Assembly: GCF_029909975.1 (NCBI RefSeq)
Contig: NZ_CP094516.1
Coordinates: 6,984,501-7,048,500, forward strand
Length of the DNA: 64,000 bases
DNA from: Bradyrhizobium sp. ISRA430
GTDB lineage: Bacteria; Pseudomonadota; Alphaproteobacteria; Rhizobiales; Xanthobacteraceae
Reading direction: 5' to 3'
The notes beneath the pieces are model-generated. The model had not been told where the DNA came from. It was given only the letters and a program-made list of their open reading frames with translations, and made no database searches. Positions 46,280 through 54,608 of the stretch are shown here, in pieces. A program made the translations under genes and the position numbers. How positions within the stretch are numbered: position 1 is the first letter of the stretch; every line of letters begins with the position of its first letter.

Positions 46280-46583
46280 AAAGTTGCGGATTTGAAAAAT
46301 GCAAGTAATATCAATGCGTTGTTCTCGCCGGCGCGCTTTAGTCTATATTTCCTGCGAATTGCGCCGATCAGGGCTCGCGGCGCGCGCAAATCCCGGTTAG
46401 GAAGCGCGAACGCGACGACATATGAGAGGATCGTATCGGAGGCATTTCCGAAGCAATCTCAAACTTCTGTGGAGCTCTTAGGAGTTCCGGGAGTGGGATC
46501 AGGAAAGCGACTATCGGCGCAGAACGTTTGGGGATAACTTCGACGAAGTCGCGCTGCGGCGCGCGTGAGGGCGGAGCGACATC
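46280..46583. other. Intergenic gap upstream of the exonuclease/kinase fusion
   Basis: Three hundred bases without a gene. The first part is AT-rich (46290-46350) and could hold a promoter for the fusion and PurZ-like pair: TTGTTC at about 46320 and TATATT about 21 bp further are poor matches. Confidence 0.35.
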
Positions 46584-48494
46584 TTGTTTTCACTATTCGA
46601 TGCGGAGGGGGGCAATCCGCCGACCTCGCGGACGCGAGCGGTCCAACCCGTCCGCAAAAGTGCCGCGCCCGACCTCAATCTGTCGCCTATCCTCTCGCGG
46701 GACGCTCGAGTCCTATTTCTGGACGTCGAGACCACGGGCCTTAGTTGGTTCTACGACGAGATCACGATCATCGGCTGGGCCATCGACGGCACCTACAAGG
46801 TCCTGGTGAAGGGCGAGGACCCGGCCCCCTTGCTCAAGGATCTCGCCTCGGCTACCGTTCTGGTGACTTTTAACGGCACTCTGTTCGATCTTCGATTCCT
46901 TCAGAAGACGTTCGGCGATCTGGTGCTGCCGGGGATCCATGTCGACCTGCGTTACCTTTCACGCCGGATCGGACTCGCTGGTGGGCAGAAGAGGATCGAG
47001 AGGGAGCTCAAGATCGACTTCCGAAACGATCTCGATGACGTCGATGGCGCTGCAGCCGTGCTTCTGTGGCACGATTACCTGCGCGGAAGCCTGCCGGCGT
47101 TGCAGAAGCTCGTCCTGTACAATCGAAGCGACGTCCTTGGTATGGCAGCCATCTTGGACATCGTGATGGCTCGCCTCAATCTGCAGCGTGATTTCTGGCT
47201 TCAGCCTCAGGCGTTCGAGGAGATCGCCCGGCGCATCTTCGGTCAACCGGCCCCGATCATCTCGGACCGTGCGCTCCAACCCAGTGTCGTGTTCCGCAGC
47301 TTCGCGTCGATCTTCTCTGCTACTCCGGCCGAGCAGGCCCGGATCGTCGGCATCGATTTGACCGGTTCGGAGAAGCGCGGCTCCGGATGGTGTGTTCTAA
47401 ACGGTGCGGTCGCCGAGACGCTTACGGTGCATACCGATGAGGAGATGGTCGGTCGGATAATCGATCTCAAGCCGGATCTGGTCTCCATCGACTCCCCACT
47501 CTCGCTTCCGTTCGGACGCACCGTGGTCACCGACGATGATCCAGGTCGACAGCAGTACGGCATCATGCGCAAGTGCGAACGCGAGTTGAAGCGGCGCGGC
47601 GTCAACGTGTATCCGGCGCTGCTGCCGAGCATGCAGGGACTGACAAGGCGCGGCATGTTGCTGGCGGCCAGGATCCGAAGCGAAGGAGTCGCGGTCATCG
47701 AAAGCTATCCTGGCGCGGCCCAGGATATCATGGCGATCCCGCGCAAGGGAGCTGGGATCGAATATCTGAAGCGCGGCCTCTCCGATTTCGGTATCGAAGG
47801 ACGATATTTTTCGGAAGACGTCACGCATGATGAGCTCGACGCAATTACTGCCGCGTTGGTCGGCTCTTTCTTCCTCGCCGGCAAGTACGAAGCACTCTGC
47901 GGCCCGACCGAAGGCGCCTTGATCGTGCCGAAGCTGACCGACAGGATCGATGCTCCTCTCGTCGTGGGGATCAGCGGACGCATCTGCTCCGGAAAGACTA
48001 CCGCCGCCAGGATGCTGGAAGAACAGGGCTTCGCGTACACGCGATTTAGCCTGGTCATAGACGACGAGATCAGGGAAGCGGGACAGACTCCCGATCGCGC
48101 GACACGTCAGCAGTTCGGCGAGCGGATCCATAGCGAGAAGGGCCAGAGGTGGCTATGCGAGCGTGTCCTTCAACGCGTGGGAGGCCATAACCTGATCGTG
48201 ATTGATGGGCTTCGTTTCCCCGAGGACCGGGCGTATTTCGTGGAGACCTTCGGAGCCCGTTTCATCCATCTCCATATTTCCGCATCGGATGAGGTCCGCC
48301 GCGACAGATATGCAGAAGATGCATCCGTTTCGTTCGAGTCGGCCGACGATCAGCCGGTCGAGGCCGGTATCGGGCCGCTCGCGAAGTTGGCTCAGATCCA
48401 TTTGACGAATGAGGGAAGCTTGTCCGAGTTGAAACAGTCGCTAGATCAGGTCATCTCGGAGATCTCGAAGAGCGGCAAATGCCTGTCTCAGTAA
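46584..48494 (+). CDS. Fusion: RNase H-like exonuclease + DUF429 + nucleotide-kinase-like P-loop domain
   Basis: The product is 636 aa with a TTG start behind GGAG. Residues ~35-215 are a DnaQ/YprB-like exonuclease: VLFLDVETTGLSW supplies D-x-E, VTFNGTLFDLRFLQ the second Asp block, and YNRSDVLGM the last. Residues ~250-440 match DUF429, another RNase H-fold family (VGIDLTGSEKRGSGWCVL, VSIDSPLSLPFG, HDELDAITAALVG). Residues ~455-630 are a P-loop kinase like dNMP or dephospho-CoA kinases (VVGISGRICSGKTTAARMLE, IDGLRFPEDR). The stop overlaps the PurZ-like start by 16 bp, so the two are translated together. I know of no characterised protein with this order; nucleotide turnover or phage-DNA processing is inferred. 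Confidence 0.85.
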   Translation: MFSLFDAEGGNPPTSRTRAVQPVRKSAAPDLNLSPILSRDARVLFLDVETTGLSWFYDEITIIGWAIDGTYKVLVKGEDPAPLLKDLASATVLVTFNGTLFDLRFLQKTFGDLVLPGIHVDLRYLSRRIGLAGGQKRIERELKIDFRNDLDDVDGAAAVLLWHDYLRGSLPALQKLVLYNRSDVLGMAAILDIVMARLNLQRDFWLQPQAFEEIARRIFGQPAPIISDRALQPSVVFRSFASIFSATPAEQARIVGIDLTGSEKRGSGWCVLNGAVAETLTVHTDEEMVGRIIDLKPDLVSIDSPLSLPFGRTVVTDDDPGRQQYGIMRKCERELKRRGVNVYPALLPSMQGLTRRGMLLAARIRSEGVAVIESYPGAAQDIMAIPRKGAGIEYLKRGLSDFGIEGRYFSEDVTHDELDAITAALVGSFFLAGKYEALCGPTEGALIVPKLTDRIDAPLVVGISGRICSGKTTAARMLEEQGFAYTRFSLVIDDEIREAGQTPDRATRQQFGERIHSEKGQRWLCERVLQRVGGHNLIVIDGLRFPEDRAYFVETFGARFIHLHISASDEVRRDRYAEDASVSFESADDQPVEAGIGPLAKLAQIHLTNEGSLSELKQSLDQVISEISKSGKCLSQ

Positions 48495-49549
48495 TCGTTG
48501 GTGGCCAGTACGGTTCGGAAGGGAAAGGCAAGGTCGCGCTCGCGATTGCCCGCGGGAAGGGGGCTCGCTGCGTCATCCGCGTGGGCGGAACCAACTCAGG
48601 GCATACGATCGTCGACGAGTGCGGCAAGCCGCGTCCCTTCCGTCAGTTGCCAGCGTCCGTCTTCGCAAAGGATACGATCGCGGTACTCCCGCCTGGGGCC
48701 CTCATCGACGCCGAGATATTCGAGAGGGAAGTCGCCGAGCTCGGGTTGGGGCCGGACCGCGTCAAGGTCAGCCCATTTGCGAGCCTGATCTCCGCGGAGG
48801 ATCGTGAGGCGGAAAGATTGAGCGGGCTCGTCGATCGGATCGGGTCGACCGGATCGGGAACGGGTGCCGCGCTGGTACGCCGGATCGGCCGGGCCTCAAC
48901 GGTTCGTCTGGCGGGGGATGAACCGAGGTTGGGGCCTTATCTCGATGATACCGCTCAGCTGATGCGTGACGTTCTGGCCAAGGGGCAACGCATCGTCATC
49001 GAAGGATCGCAGGGATTCGGGCTTTCCGTGCTCCATGGAGGCTTCTACCCGCATGCAACCAGTCGGGACACAACAGCCGCCGCGTTCGTCTCGGAGGCTG
49101 GTCTGAGCCCGTTAGATGTCGACGAGATCGTGCTCGTCTTGCGCGCTCACCCGATCCGGGTAGCAGGTAATTCTGGCCAGCTCGAGGATGAGATGAGCTG
49201 GAAGGAACTCGCGATCGAAGCGGGCCTTGCCGAGGACTATAGAGAGCTTACCACCGCTACGAAAAAAGTCCGTCGTATCGGCCGTTTCGAGGTCGACGTC
49301 GTACGAAGGGCCATCGCCGCAAATCAGCCCACCTTGATCGTTCTGAACCATCTCGACTATGTCGATCCTGCCCTCGCCAAAGGCAAGCGAAGCAGCCTTG
49401 CGCGCGATTTTGTTGCGCGCGTGGAATCGCGAATTGGAGCAGCGGTGACGATGGTCGGATTCGGACCCGATTCGCTGGAACCGAGATCCGTTCTCGAAAA
49501 GGATGGCCGAACTCAACCCACCTCGAGGCAGTCCCTCAAAGCCGTCTGA
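48479..49549 (+). CDS. PurZ-like adenylosuccinate synthetase homologue (Asp to Ser at the catalytic position)
   Basis: The product is 356 aa, much shorter than housekeeping PurA (about 430). The P-loop reads GGQYGSEGKGK, where PurA has GDEGKGK: Ser13 replaces the catalytic Asp13. That exchange is the hallmark of PurZ, the phage enzyme that joins aspartate to dGMP on the way to 2-aminoadenine (Z). The second catalytic residue is kept (SGHTIV, His42), as are IEGSQGFGLSVLHGGFYPH and TSRDTTAAAFVSEAGL. Coupling to a kinase and exonuclease fusion fits deoxynucleotide metabolism better than de novo AMP synthesis. Whether the host makes dZTP, or uses the enzyme for signalling or defence, is unknown. 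It overlaps the 3' end of the opposite gene by 37 bp. Confidence 0.88.
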   Translation: MPVSVIVGGQYGSEGKGKVALAIARGKGARCVIRVGGTNSGHTIVDECGKPRPFRQLPASVFAKDTIAVLPPGALIDAEIFEREVAELGLGPDRVKVSPFASLISAEDREAERLSGLVDRIGSTGSGTGAALVRRIGRASTVRLAGDEPRLGPYLDDTAQLMRDVLAKGQRIVIEGSQGFGLSVLHGGFYPHATSRDTTAAAFVSEAGLSPLDVDEIVLVLRAHPIRVAGNSGQLEDEMSWKELAIEAGLAEDYRELTTATKKVRRIGRFEVDVVRRAIAANQPTLIVLNHLDYVDPALAKGKRSSLARDFVARVESRIGAAVTMVGFGPDSLEPRSVLEKDGRTQPTSRQSLKAV

Positions 49550-50262
49550 GAAATCCGTTCGATCGAAGCGGCCAGGACCTTCGCGTGCTCGTTCTGAGCC
49601 ACAATCCAAAAATGTCGACAGGATCCGCGACGCGCCAAGAAATGTCGAAGGAGCGGAGCATCGGGAAATCGCTCGCGGAATTTCGCCTTCAGTATGTCGG
49701 CTTGACGCGCGACCGTCGCCGTCCGGTTGAGGTGGTGATAGATGATCAGCGAATGTCCGGCATCCCAGAAATCGGCAACTTCGTTCCAGAAAACATATTT
49801 TCCGCTCTTTGGAGAGTGCCGGTGGACCGATGCCGTCTCTAGTCCGTTGTCCGGATCGAGAAAGACGAGCTGATGATCCTTCGCACTGTCCAACGCCTTC
49901 CTGAGCCAACTTGCACGCTGTCGGGCCCTTGCCGCACGAGGAAGTTTAATCTCGCTCTTCCGGTCAGAAATGATCTTGTCGAAGAAGGTCGTGTCCGGGG
50001 GCAGAATTCGCGATCTGGCGATTGCCCGAACGTTCCTTCGGTTGTTACTCACGATCTTCCCAAGCGCGGCGTGCAGGTCGGGATCCAGCCTGGCGAGACT
50101 TGGATCCTTGAGATAACTCACGTGGCGACCATCTGAATTGTGATCCTCGTCCGAGAACAGATACCAGATCACGGCCATTCGGAGCCTGGTGTGTTCAGCG
50201 ATCGCGCGAAGCAAGGCGAATTTCGCGAAGTCTCCAACGTCTCCGACGTATCGATTTTGCAC
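49513..50262 (-). CDS. Uncharacterised protein with QNRYVGDxGDF and FLDPDNG motifs
   Basis: The product is 249 aa with a GTG start. Its opening, MQNRYVGDVGDFAKFALLRA, and the central LVFLDPDNGLE are strongly patterned. FLDPDNG sits where methyltransferases have DPPY-type loops (compare VFLDPPFE in RlmJ), and IIYHHLNRTA follows. I do not recognise a named family; a Rossmann-like fold is guessed. It lies 27 bp behind the membrane dCTP-deaminase-fold gene in the same direction, so the two are an operon. Its end overlaps the PurZ-like gene antisense. Confidence 0.7.
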   Translation of the reverse strand: MQNRYVGDVGDFAKFALLRAIAEHTRLRMAVIWYLFSDEDHNSDGRHVSYLKDPSLARLDPDLHAALGKIVSNNRRNVRAIARSRILPPDTTFFDKIISDRKSEIKLPRAARARQRASWLRKALDSAKDHQLVFLDPDNGLETASVHRHSPKSGKYVFWNEVADFWDAGHSLIIYHHLNRTATVARQADILKAKFRERFPDAPLLRHFLARRGSCRHFWIVAQNEHAKVLAASIERISQTALRDCLEVG

Positions 50263-50289
50263 GGGTGTGTCTCTAGCAAATCGACCGGA

Positions 50290-51453
50290 CTACGGTCTGC
50301 CCGCAGGAACGGTCCCGAGTTGCTTCTTCAAGACGTCGTTCTCCTTCTCCAAAGCCGTGACCCGCTGCTCCAGCGATTTGGCGATCGAAATCGCATCTGA
50401 TACATCTTTTCCCACTCCGGTCACCTTCGCGACACGCTCGTCCAGGGTCTTGAAGGAGGGCGGCACTATCCACTGCACGGCGACTGCCGCAAGCAGAGCG
50501 AAGCCGAGGCAGAAGGCTAGACTGCCATACCAATAGTTCCTCAAGAAGCGTCGAACCTCGCGAGCCGTCTGTGCGAGGACCGTAGGATAGCGATCGAGAT
50601 GTAGCCGGGCCAGGCGAAATTGAAGATGCGCGAAATAAGCCATCAGAAACGCCGCGACGGCGAGGCCCAGCGTTATAGGGCCCAACAGTGTCGCATACTC
50701 GTCGAGTGCGTTCGCTCCGGCTTTCGAGTAGATCGCCAAAAGAGTTAGTGCCATGGCGAACACCGCAAAGGATATTTGAGTGAATTGAATGAACCGCCCC
50801 TCCAACGTCTTCACAGACTCCTCGAATTCCTCGATCTTTCTACCGGCGCGCGTGAACAAGGCGCTTTGGAAGTCGATGATCTCGAATTCCTCAAGGATCA
50901 CGCGTTTGGGCGGCTGAGGATATCGGACGAGTTCGTCCTTTGGCTTGCCCGGGTCGAAATGCGTCGTCCGGGAAAAGTCCATGAGCGCCAGCTCTTGACC
51001 CTTGTACAAGGTGACGGGCTTGTCCGAGAGATTGTAGATGGGGCAGAAGAGGTACCCGGCGTAGCCCGGATCGACCTGTGGTCCTCCGACCCACAGCAGC
51101 CCGGCATAGGCATGTTTCACTCGGATGTTCCACCGCGCGATCATGAAGCGCGGTAGCCGCACCCTTTCTCCGGTCTTGATGACCGCTACCTCGAACGGCT
51201 GGATCGTGATGTGGCTCTCCAGCGGCAGGTACCGGCCCGACATGAAGTATTCCTCGCCCACCGTGAGCTCGTAGCCGGCGGGCTTGAGCAGCTCTTTCTT
51301 GAACGGCTCGATCATGTGGTGGTTTTGGGCGAAATAAGTGATCTGGTCACTCAGAAGGATGCCAGGCGAGCCCTGGATGGGATCCACCTCCAAGACGGGA
51401 TACTTCGTGATTTCGGCAAGCTCGTCAGCCCGCTTTTTAGCCAAATCTGCCAC
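50290..51453 (-). CDS. Membrane-anchored dCTP-deaminase/dUTPase-fold protein with C-terminal coiled coil
   Basis: The product is 387 aa. The start is GTG at 51453 because GGGAGG precedes it at 4 nt; longer frames have no ribosome site. Residues ~20-190 follow the Dcd pattern: ILLSDQI, MIEPF, KPAGYELTVGEEY, and PQVDPGYAGYLFCPIYNLSD aligned with the Dcd core IDPGxxGxLxLELxN. The deaminase Glu is replaced by Pro (CPIYN) while the Asp of VDPGY is kept. Three membrane helices follow (~235-257, ~268-293, ~320-345), then a coiled coil. Loss of the Glu argues for nucleotide binding or sensing, not deamination. It is paralogous to the 53303 gene. Confidence 0.8.
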   Translation of the reverse strand: MADLAKKRADELAEITKYPVLEVDPIQGSPGILLSDQITYFAQNHHMIEPFKKELLKPAGYELTVGEEYFMSGRYLPLESHITIQPFEVAVIKTGERVRLPRFMIARWNIRVKHAYAGLLWVGGPQVDPGYAGYLFCPIYNLSDKPVTLYKGQELALMDFSRTTHFDPGKPKDELVRYPQPPKRVILEEFEIIDFQSALFTRAGRKIEEFEESVKTLEGRFIQFTQISFAVFAMALTLLAIYSKAGANALDEYATLLGPITLGLAVAAFLMAYFAHLQFRLARLHLDRYPTVLAQTAREVRRFLRNYWYGSLAFCLGFALLAAVAVQWIVPPSFKTLDERVAKVTGVGKDVSDAISIAKSLEQRVTALEKENDVLKKQLGTVPAGRP

Positions 51454-51550
51454 TAAACCTCCCGTTTGATCGGAATCGCGGGACCGGTATACTACGGAGA
51501 TGGTTATCAGGAGAATATTGACCACCATAATCGGTCGGACCACCATCGCG

Positions 51551-51799
51551 ATGGACACGATCGAGGAAAATGCTCCGCCCGACCAAGGCGTCTATCATCA
51601 ACTGCCCCCGAGGACGTGGCGGAGAGCCGCCAGGTTGATCGAGCGTTTTGGCGCGGATGAAGCTCTGGCGGAGCTCGATCGGCGCGCGGAAAGTTGCGTG
51701 GATCGACGGGACGTGCCCTCCGCGATACGCTGGCGCAACGTGATGGCGGCCATTCATGCGATAAGTTCGGATGAGGGCGTCAAGAGCCGGATGAACTAG
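51551..51799 (+). CDS. Small conserved-looking hypothetical protein
   Basis: The product is 82 aa from the ATG at 51551 (MDTIEENAPP); an earlier start at 51500 is possible. A compact helical protein, with WRRAARLIERFGADEALAEL and IRWRNVMAAIHAIS, it resembles short proteins common in Bradyrhizobium genomes. It is divergent from the membrane Dcd-like gene and converges on rlmJ. Function is unknown. Confidence 0.55.
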   Translation: MDTIEENAPPDQGVYHQLPPRTWRRAARLIERFGADEALAELDRRAESCVDRRDVPSAIRWRNVMAAIHAISSDEGVKSRMN

Positions 51800-51800
51800 C

Positions 51801-52622
51801 CTAGCGCGGCCTGACCCACCATTCGGTGGAGTATCCGGATCCGCATTCCTCGAAGACCGGCACGAGAGCCTTGCAGATTGCGTGAACGTTCTTCTCGAAT
51901 TGCCAAGGTGGATTGCAGATCACTAAGCCGCTTCCGATCAGTCCTTCCCGACTCTTCGCATATGCGAGGAATTCGACGCAAAACGTCGGGACCGCCTCGA
52001 TGAGAAGTTTCTTGAACTTGGCGATCTGACTGCGTCCTGTGATCGGGTACCAGAGGGCGTAAGTACCAGTCGGCCATTTACGGAAGGCCGCATTGAGCGC
52101 CGCGGCTGCAAGCGAGAGTTCATCCGGTTTCTCGAACGGAGGATCCAGGAAGACCAGCCCGCGCCTTTCCTTGGGTGGAACGAACGTGTGCACCGCAGCG
52201 AATCCTTCTCGCTGGTGGACCCCGACGCGGCCGTCGCCTTCCATGGCTTCCTTGAGCCGCGCGGCTGCTCTGGCTTCCAACTCGCAGGCGACCAAGCGAT
52301 CTTCGCTCCGAAGCAGATGACGTATGATTGCCGGCGAACCCGGATAAACCTTTAGCCCGTCTGGATTGAAGTGCTCGATGACGCCGAGATATCGTTGCAG
52401 GGCTCGCGTCCGTTTTGGATAAACCAGTCGGATTCCACGATCAGCCTCGCCCGTTCGCATAGCTTCGGGTGATTCTAGGTCATAGAGACCAGACCCCGCG
52501 TGGGTGTCGACGACACAGATCGGCTTCGGCTTCAACTGAAGGTGATCGATCAGCGCGCAGAGCAAGGCATGTTTGAAGACCTCTGAATGATTGCCTGCAT
52601 GAAAGTCGTGACGATAGTTCAT
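51801..52622 (-). CDS. 23S rRNA (adenine-N6)-methyltransferase RlmJ
   Basis: The product is 273 aa, close to the usual length. The N-terminus MNYRHDFHAGNHSEVFKHAL, the SAM motif VVDTHAGSGLYDL, and the catalytic VFLDPPFEKPDEL are diagnostic of RlmJ, which methylates A2030 of 23S rRNA in E. coli. It stands alone on the minus strand. It may be the single housekeeping copy or an island-borne extra; the window cannot say. Confidence 0.92.
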   Translation of the reverse strand: MNYRHDFHAGNHSEVFKHALLCALIDHLQLKPKPICVVDTHAGSGLYDLESPEAMRTGEADRGIRLVYPKRTRALQRYLGVIEHFNPDGLKVYPGSPAIIRHLLRSEDRLVACELEARAAARLKEAMEGDGRVGVHQREGFAAVHTFVPPKERRGLVFLDPPFEKPDELSLAAAALNAAFRKWPTGTYALWYPITGRSQIAKFKKLLIEAVPTFCVEFLAYAKSREGLIGSGLVICNPPWQFEKNVHAICKALVPVFEECGSGYSTEWWVRPR

Positions 52623-52970
52623 GACGTTGCTAACTCTGCCTTTGGATACCCGGGACTCGGGTCGACCGCGCCATCAATTCGACCCTCGGCCTCGCCCTTA
52701 CCTCGCCAGAAACCGCTCCGCCCGGCAAGACTCTCTTGCGCGACGCTGATGGCAACTTGAGCGACCATCACCAGAGGTCGGACAATGCAGCCCGGGCCGG
52801 AGTCGAAACCGATGGAGGGGACAGAAGGGACCAGCTTCCGGCCGGACGCCGCTTGTCTCATCGGCGTCATCGGGCGAGATAGCCGAGCCAGGGACGATGC
52901 GCGTAAGCTCCGCGGGCGAGCCTCTCATCGTGGCGCGAATGCCGTCAGCTACGTGGAGCCCCCATTCAGA

Positions 52971-53291
52971 TCAGGGAGACGCCCGCAGAACGGCCGACGC
53001 GATGTCGAGCACCCGGGATGAAAGCGAGCAGAGAAGGAAGAAGCCAAAAAGCGCGAGTATCGCTCCGGGGGCGCTCCGGACCAAGAGCAAATGAATAAGC
53101 TCGGTCCTCGCTCTCGATCTGCTTTCTTCACGTGCCTCGGCCTTTTCTTCGGCCGCTCGCGTTGGCAAAATCCGCAACATGGCTTCGACGTCATCCCGCA
53201 CGTTGCGCAGAAGGGTGGCGCCGACGTATGACACCACCGTAGCGCCGATGACGCCGATCGACATCGCCAGAAATAGTGTTGCTTCCTGCAT
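52971..53291 (-). CDS. Small two-helix membrane protein divergent from the second Dcd-like gene
   Basis: The product is 106 aa from the ATG at 53291; the frame extends to a TTG at 53303 that would coincide with the start of the opposite gene. Hydrophobic segments lie at residues ~6-27 and ~80-100, separated by a charged helix rich in Glu and Arg (EEKAEAREESRSRARTEL). Only 11 bp separate its start from the divergent Dcd-like start, so the two probably share control. I do not recognise the family. Confidence 0.55.
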   Translation of the reverse strand: MQEATLFLAMSIGVIGATVVSYVGATLLRNVRDDVEAMLRILPTRAAEEKAEAREESRSRARTELIHLLLVRSAPGAILALFGFFLLCSLSSRVLDIASAVLRASP

Positions 53292-53302
53292 GAGGACCTT
53301 CA

Positions 53303-54448
53303 ATGCCGCCTCCTAGCCATAACCCGCCTCCTGCGCCGGACCAGACCGACACGCTGACTTTCATTGCGGAGGTCGAGTTTGCTGATACGGAAGCTGTAGC
53401 CGAAATTCGCGCGGCTCGTTACCGGAAGAAGGACGTGGACATCGATCCATTTCCAGATATCCCGCCGGCGCTTTTGTCGTCCGAGCACGTCAAGGCCTAT
53501 GTCCGCCAGACCGGGATGATACACCCGTTCTCCGAAGGCCACCTCAAGTCTGCCTCGTACGAGGTCAAGCCAGGCGGACGCTTCATCTATTGGGATGAAA
53601 GCGGAAACAAGATATCCACGCTTGTGGCGAAGGACGGCACCATCACGCTGCCGCCAAATTCCATTAGTTTCGTTCAGATCGACACTACATTCCGCCTCCC
53701 TCAGTACATCGCAGTACGTTTCAACCTGCGCATAACGCATGTGCATAGAGGTCTTCTGCTCGGGACGGGCCCGCTGGTCGATCCTGGCTTTCACGGAAAA
53801 CTGCTTATCCCGCTTCACAACCTAACGTCGGATGAGTACACCATCCGAGGCGACGAGGGACTGATATGGATGGAATTCACGAAAACCTCGCACGAGGCGC
53901 AGCGTGGTTTCGTCAAGGACTTCGTTCCCGAGGAGTTCGAGAAGACCGATCCGACCAAGAACTTCCAGCCTCCAGAGTACTACTTTGACCGCGCGAGCAA
54001 GAACCGGCCGATCAGAAGCTCGATCCCCGGCGTAGTCGCGGAGGCTCGTTCTCAGGCAAAGGAGGCGGTGGACGCGGCGAGGAGAGCTGAGCGATCGAAC
54101 ACAATCTTCGTAGGAGGCGGGTTGCTGGCTGTCGCTGGTCTAGTCGTGGGCTTGTTCTCCTTTTTCGAATCCGTCAAGGCGAATGCCATAGCTGCCTACA
54201 CTCTCGCGACGACCGTCTCTACCGCCGCGATGCAGGCCGGTACCGACGCGAAAAAAGCGCAAGACGATGTGAAGGACATTCGTAACACCGTCGACGCCAA
54301 CAGCGCTAGGATTTCCGCTGATGAAGTACGACGCTTGCGCGAGCAGCTCGATGACACCCGGGTAGAAGTCCAGGTTCTGCGCCGTGAAATGGATTCCATA
54401 ATTGAACGGAGCGGGGCCAAGACGAAGGGCGTGGACGAAGCCAAGTAA
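53303..54448 (+). CDS. Second membrane-anchored dCTP-deaminase/dUTPase-fold protein
   Basis: The product is 381 aa. Residues ~55-215 align with the 50290 product and with Dcd: LLSSEHV, MIHPFSEGHLKSASYEVKPG, GPLVDPGFHGKLLIPLHNLT. The deaminase Glu is again replaced by Pro (LIPLHN) and the VDPG Asp kept. One membrane helix (~270-292) follows a helical linker, then a long coiled coil to the end (AQDDVKDIRNTVDANSARIS, LREQLDDTRVEVQVLRREMD). The shared substitution in both paralogues points to a conserved non-deaminase function. There is no signal peptide, so the nucleotide-fold domain is probably cytoplasmic. Confidence 0.8.
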   Translation: MPPPSHNPPPAPDQTDTLTFIAEVEFADTEAVAEIRAARYRKKDVDIDPFPDIPPALLSSEHVKAYVRQTGMIHPFSEGHLKSASYEVKPGGRFIYWDESGNKISTLVAKDGTITLPPNSISFVQIDTTFRLPQYIAVRFNLRITHVHRGLLLGTGPLVDPGFHGKLLIPLHNLTSDEYTIRGDEGLIWMEFTKTSHEAQRGFVKDFVPEEFEKTDPTKNFQPPEYYFDRASKNRPIRSSIPGVVAEARSQAKEAVDAARRAERSNTIFVGGGLLAVAGLVVGLFSFFESVKANAIAAYTLATTVSTAAMQAGTDAKKAQDDVKDIRNTVDANSARISADEVRRLREQLDDTRVEVQVLRREMDSIIERSGAKTKGVDEAK

Positions 54449-54608
54449 TTGTTGAGAACTTGGCGCCGCTCCGAATCGAGGCCACAGCGGAAGACCTTGG
54501 TCATGCAACTTCGAGGCAGGCGGTAGTACCCCAGACGCAAGCCGAACCATGACGGGATTGCTCTGCGCACGGCTGCGGCGGGATAAGCTCCCGCCGTGAT
54601 CATGTAGC

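Noticed and set aside
48479..49549. Housekeeping adenylosuccinate synthetase (purA)
   Set aside because: Ser replaces the catalytic Asp, the chain is about 70 residues short, and the gene is coupled to a kinase/exonuclease fusion. A housekeeping role is unlikely, though not excluded without the rest of the genome.
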